From contig CAZFEN010000020.1 of NCBI GenBank assembly GCA_964517765.1, positions 1 through 24,758 of the forward strand: a DNA stretch of 24,758 nt, read 5' to 3'. Shown here piece after piece: positions 1 through 9,589 of this stretch. The position numbers and the translations under genes are program-made. The stretch comes from Hydromicrobium sp964517765 (GTDB lineage Bacteria; Actinomycetota; Humimicrobiia; Humimicrobiales; Humimicrobiaceae). Within the stretch, counting starts at the first letter, position 1. Every line of letters begins with the position of its first letter. Below the pieces are notes generated by a model. It had not been told where the DNA came from and did no database searches. It saw only the letters and a list, made by a program, of their open reading frames with translations.

Positions 1-932
1 ACTTTTCTTTCCCTGTCGTTCAATGTATTCAATACTTCCTGAAGCTGCTCCTGAAGCATTGTAAAGGAAGCTGCATCAGAAGGCGCTTCTACTTCGGAAT
101 CTTCTATGAAATCTCCAAGATGGCTGTCTTCCTCCTCCCCTATAGGAGTTTCAAGAGATACCGGTTCCTGAGAGATTTTCATTATTTCCCTTACTTTCTC
201 AGGGGAAAACTTCATTTTTTTTGCAATCTCTTCCGGAGAGGGTTCCCTGCCTAATTTTTGCAGAAGCTGCCTCTGTATCCTTATTAATTTATTTATTGTT
301 TCTACCATATGCACCGGGATCCTTATGGTCCTTGCCTGATCGGCAATGGCTCTTGTTATTGCCTGCCTGATCCACCATGTGGCATATGTAGAGAATTTAT
401 AACCTTTTTTATAATCGAATTTTTCAACCGCCCTTATAAGACCTAAGTTCCCTTCCTGTATAAGGTCTAAAAACAACATTCCTCTTCCCACATATTTTTT
501 GGCAATGCTTACGACAAGTCTTAGGTTAGCTTCAACCAGCATCCTCTTGGCCTCCGGATCACCCAGCTCGATCTTTTTGGCAAGTTGAACCTCTTCGAAG
601 GCAGTCAAAAGTCTTACTTTGCCGATTTCTTTAAGGTACATCCTGACCGGGTCATTTGTAGGAGATTTTATAGTCAAATCCAATTTTCGGCTGAAAATTG
701 CCTCTTCGTTTTTCTTACGCGGACTTCCGCTGTCAATATCCTCATCTTCCTCATTTACGATCTCTATACCCAGATTCTGGATGACATCATAGATATTTTC
801 AATCTGATCTTTGGACAGCTCTATATCCGAAAGGGTGTCGGCAATCTCTTCAGTAGTCAAAATACCATCGGTCTTACCCTTATTTATCAACATTTTCACT
901 TCTTCCAGCTTAAACTCCGATCCTCTTTTCAT
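1..932 (-). CDS. rpoD: RNA polymerase primary sigma factor RpoD (partial, 3' end outside window)
   Basis: This is the housekeeping sigma-70 factor, which directs RNA polymerase to -10/-35 promoters. I read 310 codons from an ATG at 932, preceded by GAGGAG seven bases upstream. An acidic N-terminal segment (about residues 1-85) is followed by region 1.2 (DPVRMYLKEIGKV), region 2 with the promoter-melting helix (TYATWWIRQAITRAIADQ) and region 3 (LGREPSPEEIAKKM, then ETPIGEEEDSHLGDFIED). The frame runs off the window at LNDRERK, the start of region 4, so the -35-binding helix-turn-helix is not seen. The start lies 19 bases after the dnaG stop, as in the classical dnaG-rpoD macromolecular-synthesis operon; no rpsU is present. 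The family call is certain. The symbol rpoD (sigA) rests on the complete regions 1.2-3 and the context. Confidence 0.96.
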   Translation of the reverse strand, partial: MKRGSEFKLEEVKMLINKGKTDGILTTEEIADTLSDIELSKDQIENIYDVIQNLGIEIVNEEDEDIDSGSPRKKNEEAIFSRKLDLTIKSPTNDPVRMYLKEIGKVRLLTAFEEVQLAKKIELGDPEAKRMLVEANLRLVVSIAKKYVGRGMLFLDLIQEGNLGLIRAVEKFDYKKGYKFSTYATWWIRQAITRAIADQARTIRIPVHMVETINKLIRIQRQLLQKLGREPSPEEIAKKMKFSPEKVREIMKISQEPVSLETPIGEEEDSHLGDFIEDSEVEAPSDAASFTMLQEQLQEVLNTLNDRERK

Positions 933-951
933 ATAAATACTCCTCAAAAAC

Positions 952-2865
952 TTAAGTTATTCTCAAATTCATTTTTTCTTTTTCCAGCTCTATCAATCTC
1001 TGATACAACTCGTCATACTTACTTGCGGTATCGTCTTTTTTCCTGACTCCGGCATTTTTATTTTTTTCATACTCCATCATTTTTGTTCTGATGCCCTCGA
1101 TTTCTTCGGAAATGTGTACCTGCTTCAAATTATTGATTATTTCACTGGATACAAGGTCCATGTTCTGACTTGTATAATGCGGTTCACTAAATAAAATATG
1201 ATTATATAGTTTTCTCACATCCTCGTTTTCTACCGTTCCAGACGTAATTTTTATTGGAAAGTTTATCTTTTTATTATCTTCTTTTGCCCTTGCAACCTCG
1301 TTTCTTATTATAAGGTAAAGCTGTCTCGTATCCTCGAATCTAAAATAGTCCGGTCCCAGATCCAGGAATTCATCGATCTTGTTTCCCGGTCCATTTATTA
1401 TTAATTTTAATGCTTCGACTTCTATTCTTTTTAAAGGAACGATATTTTCGTCTCCGTGTTCTTTCTTTCCAGTATTCTGATCTCGGTCCTTATACACGAT
1501 TTTATTCCTGCTGTCGTACTGCCTTTTTAACATTTCTTCCATAAGCAAACTTTCTTTAAGATTCAATTTTTGAGCTACTCTCTTTATGCACTCCTCCTGA
1601 ATAATACTTGAAGAAAGGGTGGATATGAACCTTATGAGATGATCACTGGCCTTAAGTTTGCCCGCCAGATTGCCGATATCATACCTTTTTATAATTGCAT
1701 CAATCGTAAAATCGATAATGGTTGGCGAATCCTCGATTCTTTTTACAAAATCTTCTTTGCCCCTTTTAAATATATAATCGGCAGGGTCATAACCTTCTTC
1801 CAGTATTGATACTCTGATATTCAGGTTATTCTCATAATATAGATCCAGTTTTTCATTATATTCTCTTAATCTCTCTATTCCCTTGAGAGAAGCATCCATG
1901 CCGGCTGTATCACTATCGAAAACCAGAACGATATTTTTTGTAAACCGCCCCAGCACTTTTATCTGATCCGTAGTAAGTGCGGTACCCATACTGGCAACAG
2001 CGTTTTTTATTCCGGATTGGTACAGGGCCATTACATCAGTGTATCCTTCCACTATAAGAACTTCATCTTTTTCTACAATCTGATTTTTAGCCTGAAATAT
2101 TCTGTATATATTTTTACCCTTGGAATAAAGCCTTGTTTCAGGAGTATTTATATACTTGGCTTCCCCGCCGCCGGTTTTACTGTCCTTCTGGATAATCCTT
2201 CCGCCGAAACCTATCGTTTTCCCTACTATATCCTGAATAGGGAATATGATTCTTCCTCTGAAGCGGTCATATATTTTACCGCCGCCCTTTTTACTTTCGA
2301 TTGCAAGTCCGCACTTTACCAGTTCCTCCGGTTTATATCCTCTTTTTCTGGCAAAGTCCGAGAAGTCATTCCAGCTGTCCGGGCTATATCCTATCTCGAA
2401 TTCCTTTAAGGTATCCTCCGTAAAGCCTCTGCCCTTTAAATAATTTAACGAAGGCAGGCTTTTTTTGCTTTTAAGAAGTACGAAACTAAAATATTTTTTA
2501 GCCTGTTCATTTAATTCTATTAGCCTGTCTTTTGATTTCGATGATTCTTTCGAAAAACCGCTGTAATTATACTTTAAAGTATAACCAATCTTTTTGGCCA
2601 GGAATTCAACAGCCTCCACAAACTCCATATTTTCAATCTTCTCTACAAAATTGATTACGTCGCCGCCTTCTCCACATCCGAAACAGTGATAAAGCTGTTT
2701 TGATGTATCGACCGTAAAAGATGGAGTTTTCTCTTTATGGAAAGGGCAGAGTCCGGTATAGCTCCTGCCAGTCTTCTTAAGCTTTACATAGCCTGAAACA
2801 ATGCCATAAATGTCCGTTTTGGATTTTAATTCTTCTACTTCGCCCTCTTTTAGACTTTTGCTCAT
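952..2865 (-). CDS. dnaG: DNA primase DnaG
   Basis: This primase makes RNA primers for the replicative helicase at the fork. It has 637 residues, slightly longer than the usual ~600. The N-terminal CHC2 zinc-binding domain shows C40, H43, C61 and C64. It is followed by the RNA-polymerase core (DRFRGRIIFPI near 200 and a YINTPETRLYSKG motif near 239). The TOPRIM domain has E273 in VEGYTDVMAL and the metal-binding D317/D319 in VFDSDTAG. The C-terminal 200 residues are charged and weakly conserved, as expected for the helicase-interaction domain. The ATG at 2865 has an AAGGGAA ribosome site just upstream. The gene ends 19 bases before rpoD, so the two are probably cotranscribed. A 142-base spacer separates it from ppdK. 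Confidence 0.98.
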   Translation of the reverse strand: MSKSLKEGEVEELKSKTDIYGIVSGYVKLKKTGRSYTGLCPFHKEKTPSFTVDTSKQLYHCFGCGEGGDVINFVEKIENMEFVEAVEFLAKKIGYTLKYNYSGFSKESSKSKDRLIELNEQAKKYFSFVLLKSKKSLPSLNYLKGRGFTEDTLKEFEIGYSPDSWNDFSDFARKRGYKPEELVKCGLAIESKKGGGKIYDRFRGRIIFPIQDIVGKTIGFGGRIIQKDSKTGGGEAKYINTPETRLYSKGKNIYRIFQAKNQIVEKDEVLIVEGYTDVMALYQSGIKNAVASMGTALTTDQIKVLGRFTKNIVLVFDSDTAGMDASLKGIERLREYNEKLDLYYENNLNIRVSILEEGYDPADYIFKRGKEDFVKRIEDSPTIIDFTIDAIIKRYDIGNLAGKLKASDHLIRFISTLSSSIIQEECIKRVAQKLNLKESLLMEEMLKRQYDSRNKIVYKDRDQNTGKKEHGDENIVPLKRIEVEALKLIINGPGNKIDEFLDLGPDYFRFEDTRQLYLIIRNEVARAKEDNKKINFPIKITSGTVENEDVRKLYNHILFSEPHYTSQNMDLVSSEIINNLKQVHISEEIEGIRTKMMEYEKNKNAGVRKKDDTASKYDELYQRLIELEKEKMNLRIT

Positions 2866-2943
2866 TTCCCTTAAGAATTGAAATATAGCAATATAATATA
2901 TCCGGCAAAATTTTATCGGAAAAAATCAAACTGCTATCACTTT

Positions 2944-2969
2944 ATAAATACAAAAGAAACTGTATTTAT
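2944..2969. repeat. A/T-rich inverted repeat between ppdK and dnaG
   Basis: A perfect 9-base inverted repeat (ATAAATACA / TGTATTTAT) with an 8-base spacer lies about 40 bases past the ppdK stop and 80 bases before the dnaG start. The stem has only one G:C pair, and on the minus strand it is not followed by a T-run. It is therefore a poor intrinsic terminator. It could be a weak hairpin or an operator-like site, or it may be chance in AT-rich sequence. The rest of this 142-base spacer shows nothing I can assign. Confidence 0.3.
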
Positions 2970-3007
2970 TTTACCACTAATATATGATTTATTAGAGAGG
3001 GTTATAG

Positions 3008-5659
3008 CTAAACATCCAGGAAAGCTTCTTTATATTTTTTATCTCCCTTTATCGCTGCATGTGCTGCAGCAAGTCTGGCAATCGGAACCCTGTATGGTGA
3101 ACAGCTTACGTAATCCATTCCTATCATATGGCAAAATTCGACTGAACTGGGGTCGCCGCCATGTTCCCCACAGATGCCGATCTTTAGGTTTTCCCTGGTT
3201 TTTCTGCCTTTTTCCAATCCCATCTTTATTAATCGGCCGACGCCTTTTATGTCTATTGTGGCAAAAGGATCCTTTTCGAGGATTCCTTTTTCTATATATT
3301 CAGGAAGAAATTTACCGGCATCATCTCTTGAAAATCCAAAAGTCATCTGGGTCAAATCGTTTGTTCCAAAGCTGAAAAATTCTGCTTCTTCTGCTATTTC
3401 ATCCGCTATGACACATGCTCTTGGAATTTCTATCATCGTTCCAACCTTATAGTCAAACTTCAGATTTTCTTTCTTCATTATCTCATCGGCAACTCTCACA
3501 ATCTCGTCTTTTAAGATCTTGAATTCCTTTACGATTCCAACAAGCGGAACCATTACTTCGGGTTTGACTTTATATCCCTGCCTGGTAAGTTCAATGGTTG
3601 CCTCAAATATAGCTCTTACCTGCATTTTAAGAATTTCAGGATATGTAATGGATAACCTGCATCCCCTGTGTCCCAGCATTGGATTCATTTCATGAAGAGA
3701 ATTAATGGTCGCCTTTAGTTCATCAAATTCCAGACCCAGTTCCCCGGCTATTTCCTTTATGTCTTCATCTGCGGTGGGTAAAAATTCATGTAAGGGCGGG
3801 TCCAGAAGCCTTATTGTTACAGGCAGATCATTCATCACTTTAAATATCTCCATAAAATCTTTTTTCTGGAAAGGAAGAAGTCCTGCGAGAGCTTTCTCTC
3901 TTTCTTCCCTGCTGCTGGCTACTATCATTTTCCTCATAGCTTTTATTCTATCTGCTTCAAAGAACATATGCTCTGTTCTGCAGAGTCCGATTCCTTCAGC
4001 TCCAAATTCCAGGGCAACCATGGAATCATTGGGGGTATCAGCATTCGTTCTTACTCCGATCTTTCTAAATTCATCGACCAGGCTCATAAATTTTTTGAAA
4101 TCTTTCCCCATTTCAGGATCCACTACCGGAATTTTACCCTTAAAAACCTCTCCGGTTGAACCATCCAGAGTGATCCAATCGCCTTTGTTTATCCTTTTGC
4201 CTTTTACTTCAAAATACTCTTTGCTCTCAAATACTTTGATATCTTCCGCACCTGCCACGCAGCACTTACCCATACCCCGCGCCACTACAGCGGCATGTGA
4301 GGTCATTCCTCCCCTTGCAGTCAGAATTCCCTGTGCCACGGCCATGCCCTGAATATCTTCGGGAGATGTTTCCGTTCTCACCAGAATCACATTTCCATTC
4401 TTTGCCTCTTTTACAGCCATATCCGCATCGAAAACTACCCTGCCCAGTGCCGCGCCAGGAGATGCAGGCAGTCCTTTTGTAAGTAACTCCGCATTTTCTT
4501 TGGCTTTTTTATCAAGTTGCTTATGCAGAAGCTGATCCAGCATCTGTGGTTCCACTCTGGTTACCGCAGTTTTTTTATCTATATATCCCTGTTCGGTCAT
4601 ATCGACTGCGATCTGGAGTGCTGCAGCTGCCGTTCTCTTCCCGGTTCTTGTCTGAAGCATATACAGTTTTCTATTCTGTATAGTAAATTCCAGATCCTGC
4701 ATATCTTTGTAATGCTCTTCCAATTTTTTTCTAATATCGGTTAGCTCTTTATAGATCTCGGGCATTTCTTCCTGCAGCCTAGAAATATGCTGCGGGGTCC
4801 TTATTCCGGCAACCACGTCTTCACCCTGTGCATTCATCAGATATTCACCATAAAACTTATCTTCACCGGTTGAAGGATTTCTGGTGAAGGCTACGCCCGT
4901 TCCTGAATTTTCTCCCATGTTCCCGAAAACCATAGCCTGAACATTTGCCGCAGTACCGATATCATGGGGAATATCATTAAGATTCCTGTAAGATATGGCC
5001 CTTTTATTGTTCCATGATCCGAATACCGCATCGATTGACATCTTGAGCTGCTCCCTCGGATCCTGAGGGAAATCTTTACCTTTGGCTTCTCTTATTATTT
5101 TTTTATAGTCCTCTACGAGTCCCCTGAGGTCTTCTGCAGTCAATTCGGTATCAAACTTCACATTTTTTTTATCTTTTCTGGCCTGAATTGCTTCCTCAAA
5201 TTTGTCGTGTTCCACATCCATTACCACATTTCCAAACATCTGGACGAATCTTCTGTAAGAATCCCAGCCAAACCTTTCATTTTTGGTTTTTTTGATCAGC
5301 GCCATAACGGTTTTATCATTCAGACCAAGGTTCAGAACCGTATCCATCATTCCCGGCATTGAAAAAGCAGCTCCGGATCTTACGGAAACAAGAAGAGGAT
5401 CTTCTTCATCCCCAAAATTAATACCCATTTTTTCTTCCAATTTTTTTAGATTTTCTTCTATCTGCTCATCCAGGCCTTCAGGATATCTCTTGCCAAGTTC
5501 ATAAAAAAGATTGCAAACTTCCGTAGTTATAGTAAAACCGAAAGGTACCGGCAAACCTATATTGGTCATTTCTGACAGATTTGCGCCTTTGCCTCCCAGA
5601 AGTTCTCTCATATCCTTACTGCCTTCGCCAAAAAAATAAACATATTTCTTAGAAACCAT
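3008..5659 (-). CDS. ppdK: Pyruvate, phosphate dikinase
   Basis: The enzyme interconverts pyruvate + ATP + Pi with PEP + AMP + PPi in the cytoplasm. In anaerobes it can run as a PPi-linked glycolytic or a gluconeogenic step. The 883 residues carry the N-terminal ATP-grasp domain (GGKGANLSEM, RSGAAFSMPGMMDTVLNLG) and the swivelling phosphohistidine domain with H455 in TARGGMTSHAAVVARG. The C-terminal PEP/pyruvate barrel has RTEHMFF, MIEIPRA and the proton-donor C830 in ICGEHGGDP. From memory, His455 and Cys831 are the catalytic residues of the Clostridium symbiosum enzyme, so the register is almost identical. Threonine 453, two residues before the histidine, is the usual target of the PDRP regulator, but no PDRP (DUF299) gene lies in this window. 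The ATG at 5659 follows GAGGAAAGGG about a dozen bases upstream. A ppdK between glyS and dnaG is a known clostridial arrangement. Confidence 0.98.
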   Translation of the reverse strand: MVSKKYVYFFGEGSKDMRELLGGKGANLSEMTNIGLPVPFGFTITTEVCNLFYELGKRYPEGLDEQIEENLKKLEEKMGINFGDEEDPLLVSVRSGAAFSMPGMMDTVLNLGLNDKTVMALIKKTKNERFGWDSYRRFVQMFGNVVMDVEHDKFEEAIQARKDKKNVKFDTELTAEDLRGLVEDYKKIIREAKGKDFPQDPREQLKMSIDAVFGSWNNKRAISYRNLNDIPHDIGTAANVQAMVFGNMGENSGTGVAFTRNPSTGEDKFYGEYLMNAQGEDVVAGIRTPQHISRLQEEMPEIYKELTDIRKKLEEHYKDMQDLEFTIQNRKLYMLQTRTGKRTAAAALQIAVDMTEQGYIDKKTAVTRVEPQMLDQLLHKQLDKKAKENAELLTKGLPASPGAALGRVVFDADMAVKEAKNGNVILVRTETSPEDIQGMAVAQGILTARGGMTSHAAVVARGMGKCCVAGAEDIKVFESKEYFEVKGKRINKGDWITLDGSTGEVFKGKIPVVDPEMGKDFKKFMSLVDEFRKIGVRTNADTPNDSMVALEFGAEGIGLCRTEHMFFEADRIKAMRKMIVASSREEREKALAGLLPFQKKDFMEIFKVMNDLPVTIRLLDPPLHEFLPTADEDIKEIAGELGLEFDELKATINSLHEMNPMLGHRGCRLSITYPEILKMQVRAIFEATIELTRQGYKVKPEVMVPLVGIVKEFKILKDEIVRVADEIMKKENLKFDYKVGTMIEIPRACVIADEIAEEAEFFSFGTNDLTQMTFGFSRDDAGKFLPEYIEKGILEKDPFATIDIKGVGRLIKMGLEKGRKTRENLKIGICGEHGGDPSSVEFCHMIGMDYVSCSPYRVPIARLAAAHAAIKGDKKYKEAFLDV

Positions 5660-5747
5660 TTTGTATTAAACCCTTTCCTCAAATATAAAATTGCTAATTA
5701 TTCCTGTGATTATAAAAAACAAACCGCATTATGATATCAGAAAATTG

Positions 5748-5793
5748 AAAAAAAAATAAGAGCAGAATGATTAAAAGATTTCTTCGTTCCTCT
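5748..5793 (-). terminator. Possible imperfect intrinsic terminator after glyS
   Basis: On the minus strand, immediately after the glyS stop, an imperfect hairpin can form: AGAG pairs with CTCT and GAA with TTC, with a two-base bulge and a long loop. It is followed by a run of nine T residues (5748-5756, written as A on the plus strand). The T-run is clear but the stem is weak, so termination is uncertain. A TATAAT box further along the 132-base spacer (around 5710) has no good -35 partner. Either a partial terminator plus a ppdK promoter, or simple read-through, is possible. Confidence 0.3.
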
Positions 5794-7906
5794 ACCCTTT
5801 ATCCACAATCAATCTGGAGAAATCTGCCATTGTCATATAGAGATCGACTGCTTTTTTAATCAGATTGATCCTGTTGGTTTTTATTTTCTCATCTTTATCC
5901 ATTACCAGAACCTTATCAAAAAATTGATCCACAACCGTTCCCAACTTATCGAGCTCAATTAGAACCGAAGCAAAATCTTTTTTAATCACGAGGTCCTTTA
6001 TTTTGGATTTCTTTGATTCGATAGATGAAAATAGTTTTTTCTCATATTCTTCTGTCAGCAGTTTCTCCTTAACTTCTCCGAATTCTTTTTTCCCAATGAT
6101 GTTTCTGCATCTCGTCATGGGAAAATAAATTTTCTTGATATCCTTATTAAGAATGAATTCTTCAATTGCTGCATATCTCAAACCGATATCCGTAATGGAT
6201 CCGCACCCTGACTGGAGGATAGCATCCAGGACATCCAGTCTCTTCCCCTTTTTATCCAATAAGAACCGCAGTCTCGCAATTATAAAATCCCTGACTTCGC
6301 TAACGATCTTACTTTCAGTATCTTTTGAACTAAAAGATTCAAGATACAATTTAAGGTTATAATCTATCAAATCTGCCAATTCAAAATCATATTTGCCTTT
6401 AAGTATCGATAGTACGACACCGGAGGCTTTTCTTCGCAGTGCAAAAGGATCTGCTGAACCGGAAGGTATTTTCCCTGCAATAAACATTCCGGTTATGGTA
6501 TCAATTTTATCAGCAATGGATAATATAAGTCCTACATCCGTTGACGGCAGGATGTCATCGGCAAATCTTGGAAGGTAGTGTTCAAAAATTGCATCCGCTA
6601 CCGCGAATTTTTCACCCTTCTCCCTTGCATATTGGCGACCGACTATCCCCTGCAGTGCAGGGAACTCCACTACCATACTTGTTACAAGATCGCATTTACA
6701 CAACAAGCTTGCCGATACCAGGTCAGAAGATATATCTTCCTCGCCTTTAAGACTGTTGCCATGCATCAAGTCTGTTATATGTAAACTTAATTTTTTAAGC
6801 CTTGCGGCTTTGTCATACATACTGCCAAGACCGGAGAAGAAAATCACTTCTTTTAATTTTTCTGTCCAGTAGTGAAAATCATGCTTCCTGTCTTCTTCGT
6901 AAAAAAACGCGGCATCCGTAAGTCTTGCCTTAAGTACCCTTTCATTTCCCTTCTTTACCCCGCCTGTATCCTTTATTCCATTCTGGACGATTATGAATTT
7001 TGTACTGACATTGCCCGATTTATCAAGAACAGCAAAATATTTCTGATGGTACTGTATTGCTTCTATCAGTAATTCTTTTGGCATATATAGAAATTCCCGG
7101 GGGAAATTCCCTGTAATAGTATTTGGTATTTCTACAAGATTTACTACATCTTTAAGCAGGTCCTCATTCAGGACCACCTTATATTTACCTTTCCATAATT
7201 TTTCTTCCAGTTTGTTTATTTGTTTTAATATAAGTTCCCTTCTTTTTACGGAATCGACTATCACTCCCCCCTTACTTTTAAGGAATTTAAAATAGTCCCC
7301 GGTATTCTTAATAGTTATAGCTGTGGGACTCAGGGTACGATGTCCAAAAGTGACATTTCCCGAAGTCAAGTTTATGATATTGAATCTGATTATTTCACTA
7401 TCGTATAGAGCAAGTATCCATCTTATCGGGCGAATGAATTTTATATCGTAATCCGACCAGGTCATTTGTTTACTAAAACTCAAAGAAAGCAGGGAGTCCT
7501 TTAAAATATTTCCCAGCAAATCCTTTGTCTTTTTCCCTTCTTCCGTGATACTTTTGCCAAGATATATACCTTTGCCTTTTATTTCGATTTCTTCAAGATC
7601 GCTTACTTTAAGATTTAAGCTTCGGGCAAAACCTTCCGCTGCTTTTGTTGGTCTGCCGTTTTTATCAAACGCGATCCCTTTTGGAGGACCCGTTACTATT
7701 TCTTCTTTCGATTTTTGAACCTCTCCTAATCCCTTCACCATAGCCACGAATCTTCTTGGTGAAACGTAAGTAAGGATATCCCTGAATTCCAATCTGCTTT
7801 CACTCAGCTTATTCTCAAGGACTTTCCTGAGGCCGGTTACTCCCTCTTCCATACATGAAGGAGGCAATTCTTCGGTTCCGATTTCAAAAAGTAAATCTTT
7901 TCCCAT
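5792..7906 (-). CDS. glyS: Glycyl-tRNA synthetase beta subunit
   Basis: This is the tRNA-recognising beta chain of the alpha2-beta2 glycyl-tRNA synthetase, which charges tRNA-Gly. At 704 residues it is close to the usual ~690. The N-terminus has the family signature LLFEIGTEELPPSCMEEG, followed by FGHRTLSP and the central segment PFALRRKASGVVLSILKG. The HD-like domain is recognisable around VADAIFEHYLPRFADD. The C-terminus resembles the anticodon-binding fold shared with ArgRS. The ATG at 7906 is only two bases beyond the glyQ stop and has no clear ribosome site, so translation is probably coupled to glyQ, which would help equimolar synthesis. A two-chain GlyRS argues against organisms with the single-chain enzyme. 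Confidence 0.98.
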   Translation of the reverse strand: MGKDLLFEIGTEELPPSCMEEGVTGLRKVLENKLSESRLEFRDILTYVSPRRFVAMVKGLGEVQKSKEEIVTGPPKGIAFDKNGRPTKAAEGFARSLNLKVSDLEEIEIKGKGIYLGKSITEEGKKTKDLLGNILKDSLLSLSFSKQMTWSDYDIKFIRPIRWILALYDSEIIRFNIINLTSGNVTFGHRTLSPTAITIKNTGDYFKFLKSKGGVIVDSVKRRELILKQINKLEEKLWKGKYKVVLNEDLLKDVVNLVEIPNTITGNFPREFLYMPKELLIEAIQYHQKYFAVLDKSGNVSTKFIIVQNGIKDTGGVKKGNERVLKARLTDAAFFYEEDRKHDFHYWTEKLKEVIFFSGLGSMYDKAARLKKLSLHITDLMHGNSLKGEEDISSDLVSASLLCKCDLVTSMVVEFPALQGIVGRQYAREKGEKFAVADAIFEHYLPRFADDILPSTDVGLILSIADKIDTITGMFIAGKIPSGSADPFALRRKASGVVLSILKGKYDFELADLIDYNLKLYLESFSSKDTESKIVSEVRDFIIARLRFLLDKKGKRLDVLDAILQSGCGSITDIGLRYAAIEEFILNKDIKKIYFPMTRCRNIIGKKEFGEVKEKLLTEEYEKKLFSSIESKKSKIKDLVIKKDFASVLIELDKLGTVVDQFFDKVLVMDKDEKIKTNRINLIKKAVDLYMTMADFSRLIVDKG

Positions 7907-7908
7907 AA

Positions 7909-8787
7909 TTATTTTTTATCCTTTTTTAGCAGCGGATAACCCATCTTTTCCCTCTGTTCAAGATAAGCGGAGCACAGGACTTTAGCGAGATCCCTTACCC
8001 TGGAAATATAGGAGGTCCTCTCCGATACGCTTATAGCTTCCCTTGCATCCAGTAAATTAAAAACATGCGAACATTTAAGTACATATTCACACCCTACAAA
8101 AACCAGTCCTTTTTTCATGACCTTCCGGAATTCCTTTTCATATTTCTCAAACAGGTCCAGGAGCATATCTATGCTGGCCACTTCAAAGTTATAAACGGAC
8201 CATTGTTTTTCGGATTCAAGATGTAAATCACCATAACTTATACTATCGGACCAGCTGAGATCCCAGAAACTATCTTTGTCCTGCAAATACATGGCTATCC
8301 GTTCCAGACCATAAGTGATTTCTGCCGACACAGGCTTAAGTGCAAAGCCGCCCATCTGCTGGAAATAAGTAAATTGAGTGACTTCCATTCCATCGGCCCA
8401 TACCTCCCATCCCAGGCCGGCCGCTCCTATGGTCGGGGACTGCCAGTCATCTTCGACAAAACGTATATCATGTGATTTTAAATCGATGCCCAGATTTTTC
8501 AGTGAGCCAAGATAAAGGTCTATTACATTATCCGGTGAAGGCTTCAACAGTACCTGAAACTGATAATAAAATTGAGTCCTGAAAGGGTTCTGTCCATACC
8601 TTCCATCCGTGGGTCTCCTGCTTGGTTCGACATAAGCAACATTCCAGGGTTCAGGACCCAGGCATCGCAGGAACGTGTCCGGATTGAATGTCCCTGCACC
8701 TTTTTCCAGATCCATCGGCTGCTTGATAATGCAATTTTTTTTTGCCCAGTATCTCTGAAGATTAAAAATGATATCCTGAAAATTCAT
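7909..8787 (-). CDS. glyQ: Glycyl-tRNA synthetase alpha subunit
   Basis: This is the catalytic class II alpha subunit of glycyl-tRNA synthetase, which makes glycyl-adenylate and pairs with GlyS encoded just downstream. The 292 residues match the compact alpha-chain length. Family signatures include FNPDTFLRCLGPEPWNVAYV, RRPTDGRYGQNPFRTQFYYQ and the motif 3-like ITYGLERIAMYLQ. LLDAREAISVSERTSYI follows near the end. The ATG at 8787 has AAGGA five bases upstream and lies 16 bases after the recO stop, which leaves no room for a glycine T-box leader of its own. Expression must come from an upstream promoter in the era-deoC-recO block or from within it. Confidence 0.98.
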   Translation of the reverse strand: MNFQDIIFNLQRYWAKKNCIIKQPMDLEKGAGTFNPDTFLRCLGPEPWNVAYVEPSRRPTDGRYGQNPFRTQFYYQFQVLLKPSPDNVIDLYLGSLKNLGIDLKSHDIRFVEDDWQSPTIGAAGLGWEVWADGMEVTQFTYFQQMGGFALKPVSAEITYGLERIAMYLQDKDSFWDLSWSDSISYGDLHLESEKQWSVYNFEVASIDMLLDLFEKYEKEFRKVMKKGLVFVGCEYVLKCSHVFNLLDAREAISVSERTSYISRVRDLAKVLCSAYLEQREKMGYPLLKKDKK

Positions 8788-8803
8788 AGTTCCTTATTCT
8801 AAC

Positions 8804-9586
8804 TTATATCCCGATTTTTTTAAAATATTTAAAGCTATTTACGTTGCATTCGGTATGATAAATTATATAATCTTCTATCAGTTTATACACTCTTTTAAGA
8901 CTGCCGGGATTTACTTCCATGTTTCTAAAATCTTCCAATTTCAAATTAAACAAATCAAATAAAAATCTGTAGTCCGATGCATCCAGGGTATCTCTGTCAG
9001 CAAAAGAATCTGCACACTTTTCGCAGAGGACCCCGCCATGCCTTACCGAAAAACAAATTTTATCTTTATGAAAAGAATACGGATCTTTTAATGGCTGGCT
9101 GCATTTGCTGCAGCTTTCAAGTAAAGGTGCGTATCCCGTGATTCTTAAAAACTTGATTTCGAAAAAACACATTATTTTCTTGAGAGATTCGGTGTCCTCC
9201 GGATCAGTATTATTGATCTCATTGAATGAGATATAGATCAATTTAAAAAGAAGCGGAGACTGGTCCCCTCCGGAAACCTGTGTCTTTAAGATGATTTTGC
9301 TTATTATTTCGCAAAAAACGAATTTATAAAAATCAGAGGCGATGTTTTTGAAGCTTTTTATTATTTCGACTTGATTTATAACATCAAGATTTCTGCCAGT
9401 GGCAAGTTCCAGATCAACCAGATTAAACAACTCAAGCCTTCCTCCGAATCTGCTGCGCACCTTTCTGGATCCTTTCGCCACCGCGCTTATTATATCTCCT
9501 TCGGAGGAGTACATTTTGATTATTTTATCTGATTCTCCCAGCTTATAAGATTTTAAAATAATAGCTTTGGCTTTATAAGATGGCAT
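8804..9586 (-). CDS. recO: DNA repair protein RecO
   Basis: RecO is the recombination mediator that, with RecR, anneals SSB-coated single strands and loads RecA. The 260 residues start with the OB-fold (KAKAIILKSYKLGESDKII, then GGRLELFNLVDLELATGRNLD). A helical domain follows, interrupted by a zinc finger with C159, C162, C188 and C191, as in many Gram-positive RecO proteins. The ATG at 9586 lies three bases after the deoC stop. The order era-recO-glyQ-glyS is conserved in Bacillota and supports the name, because RecO sequences are divergent. Confidence 0.93.
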   Translation of the reverse strand: MPSYKAKAIILKSYKLGESDKIIKMYSSEGDIISAVAKGSRKVRSRFGGRLELFNLVDLELATGRNLDVINQVEIIKSFKNIASDFYKFVFCEIISKIILKTQVSGGDQSPLLFKLIYISFNEINNTDPEDTESLKKIMCFFEIKFLRITGYAPLLESCSKCSQPLKDPYSFHKDKICFSVRHGGVLCEKCADSFADRDTLDASDYRFLFDLFNLKLEDFRNMEVNPGSLKRVYKLIEDYIIYHTECNVNSFKYFKKIGI

Positions 9587-9589
9587 TTC

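Noticed and set aside
585..1046. Plus-strand open frame of 153 codons
   Set aside because: It is antisense to rpoD and the end of dnaG, has no ribosome site and no recognisable domain; it is a shadow of the real genes.
3705..4352. Plus-strand open frame of 215 codons, Ser-rich
   Set aside because: It is antisense to ppdK, whose catalytic motifs are intact on the other strand; serine and proline richness comes from reading Gly/Glu codons in reverse.
8788..8803. Glycine T-box leader before glyQ
   Set aside because: Only 16 bases separate recO and glyQ; no T-box sequence can fit.
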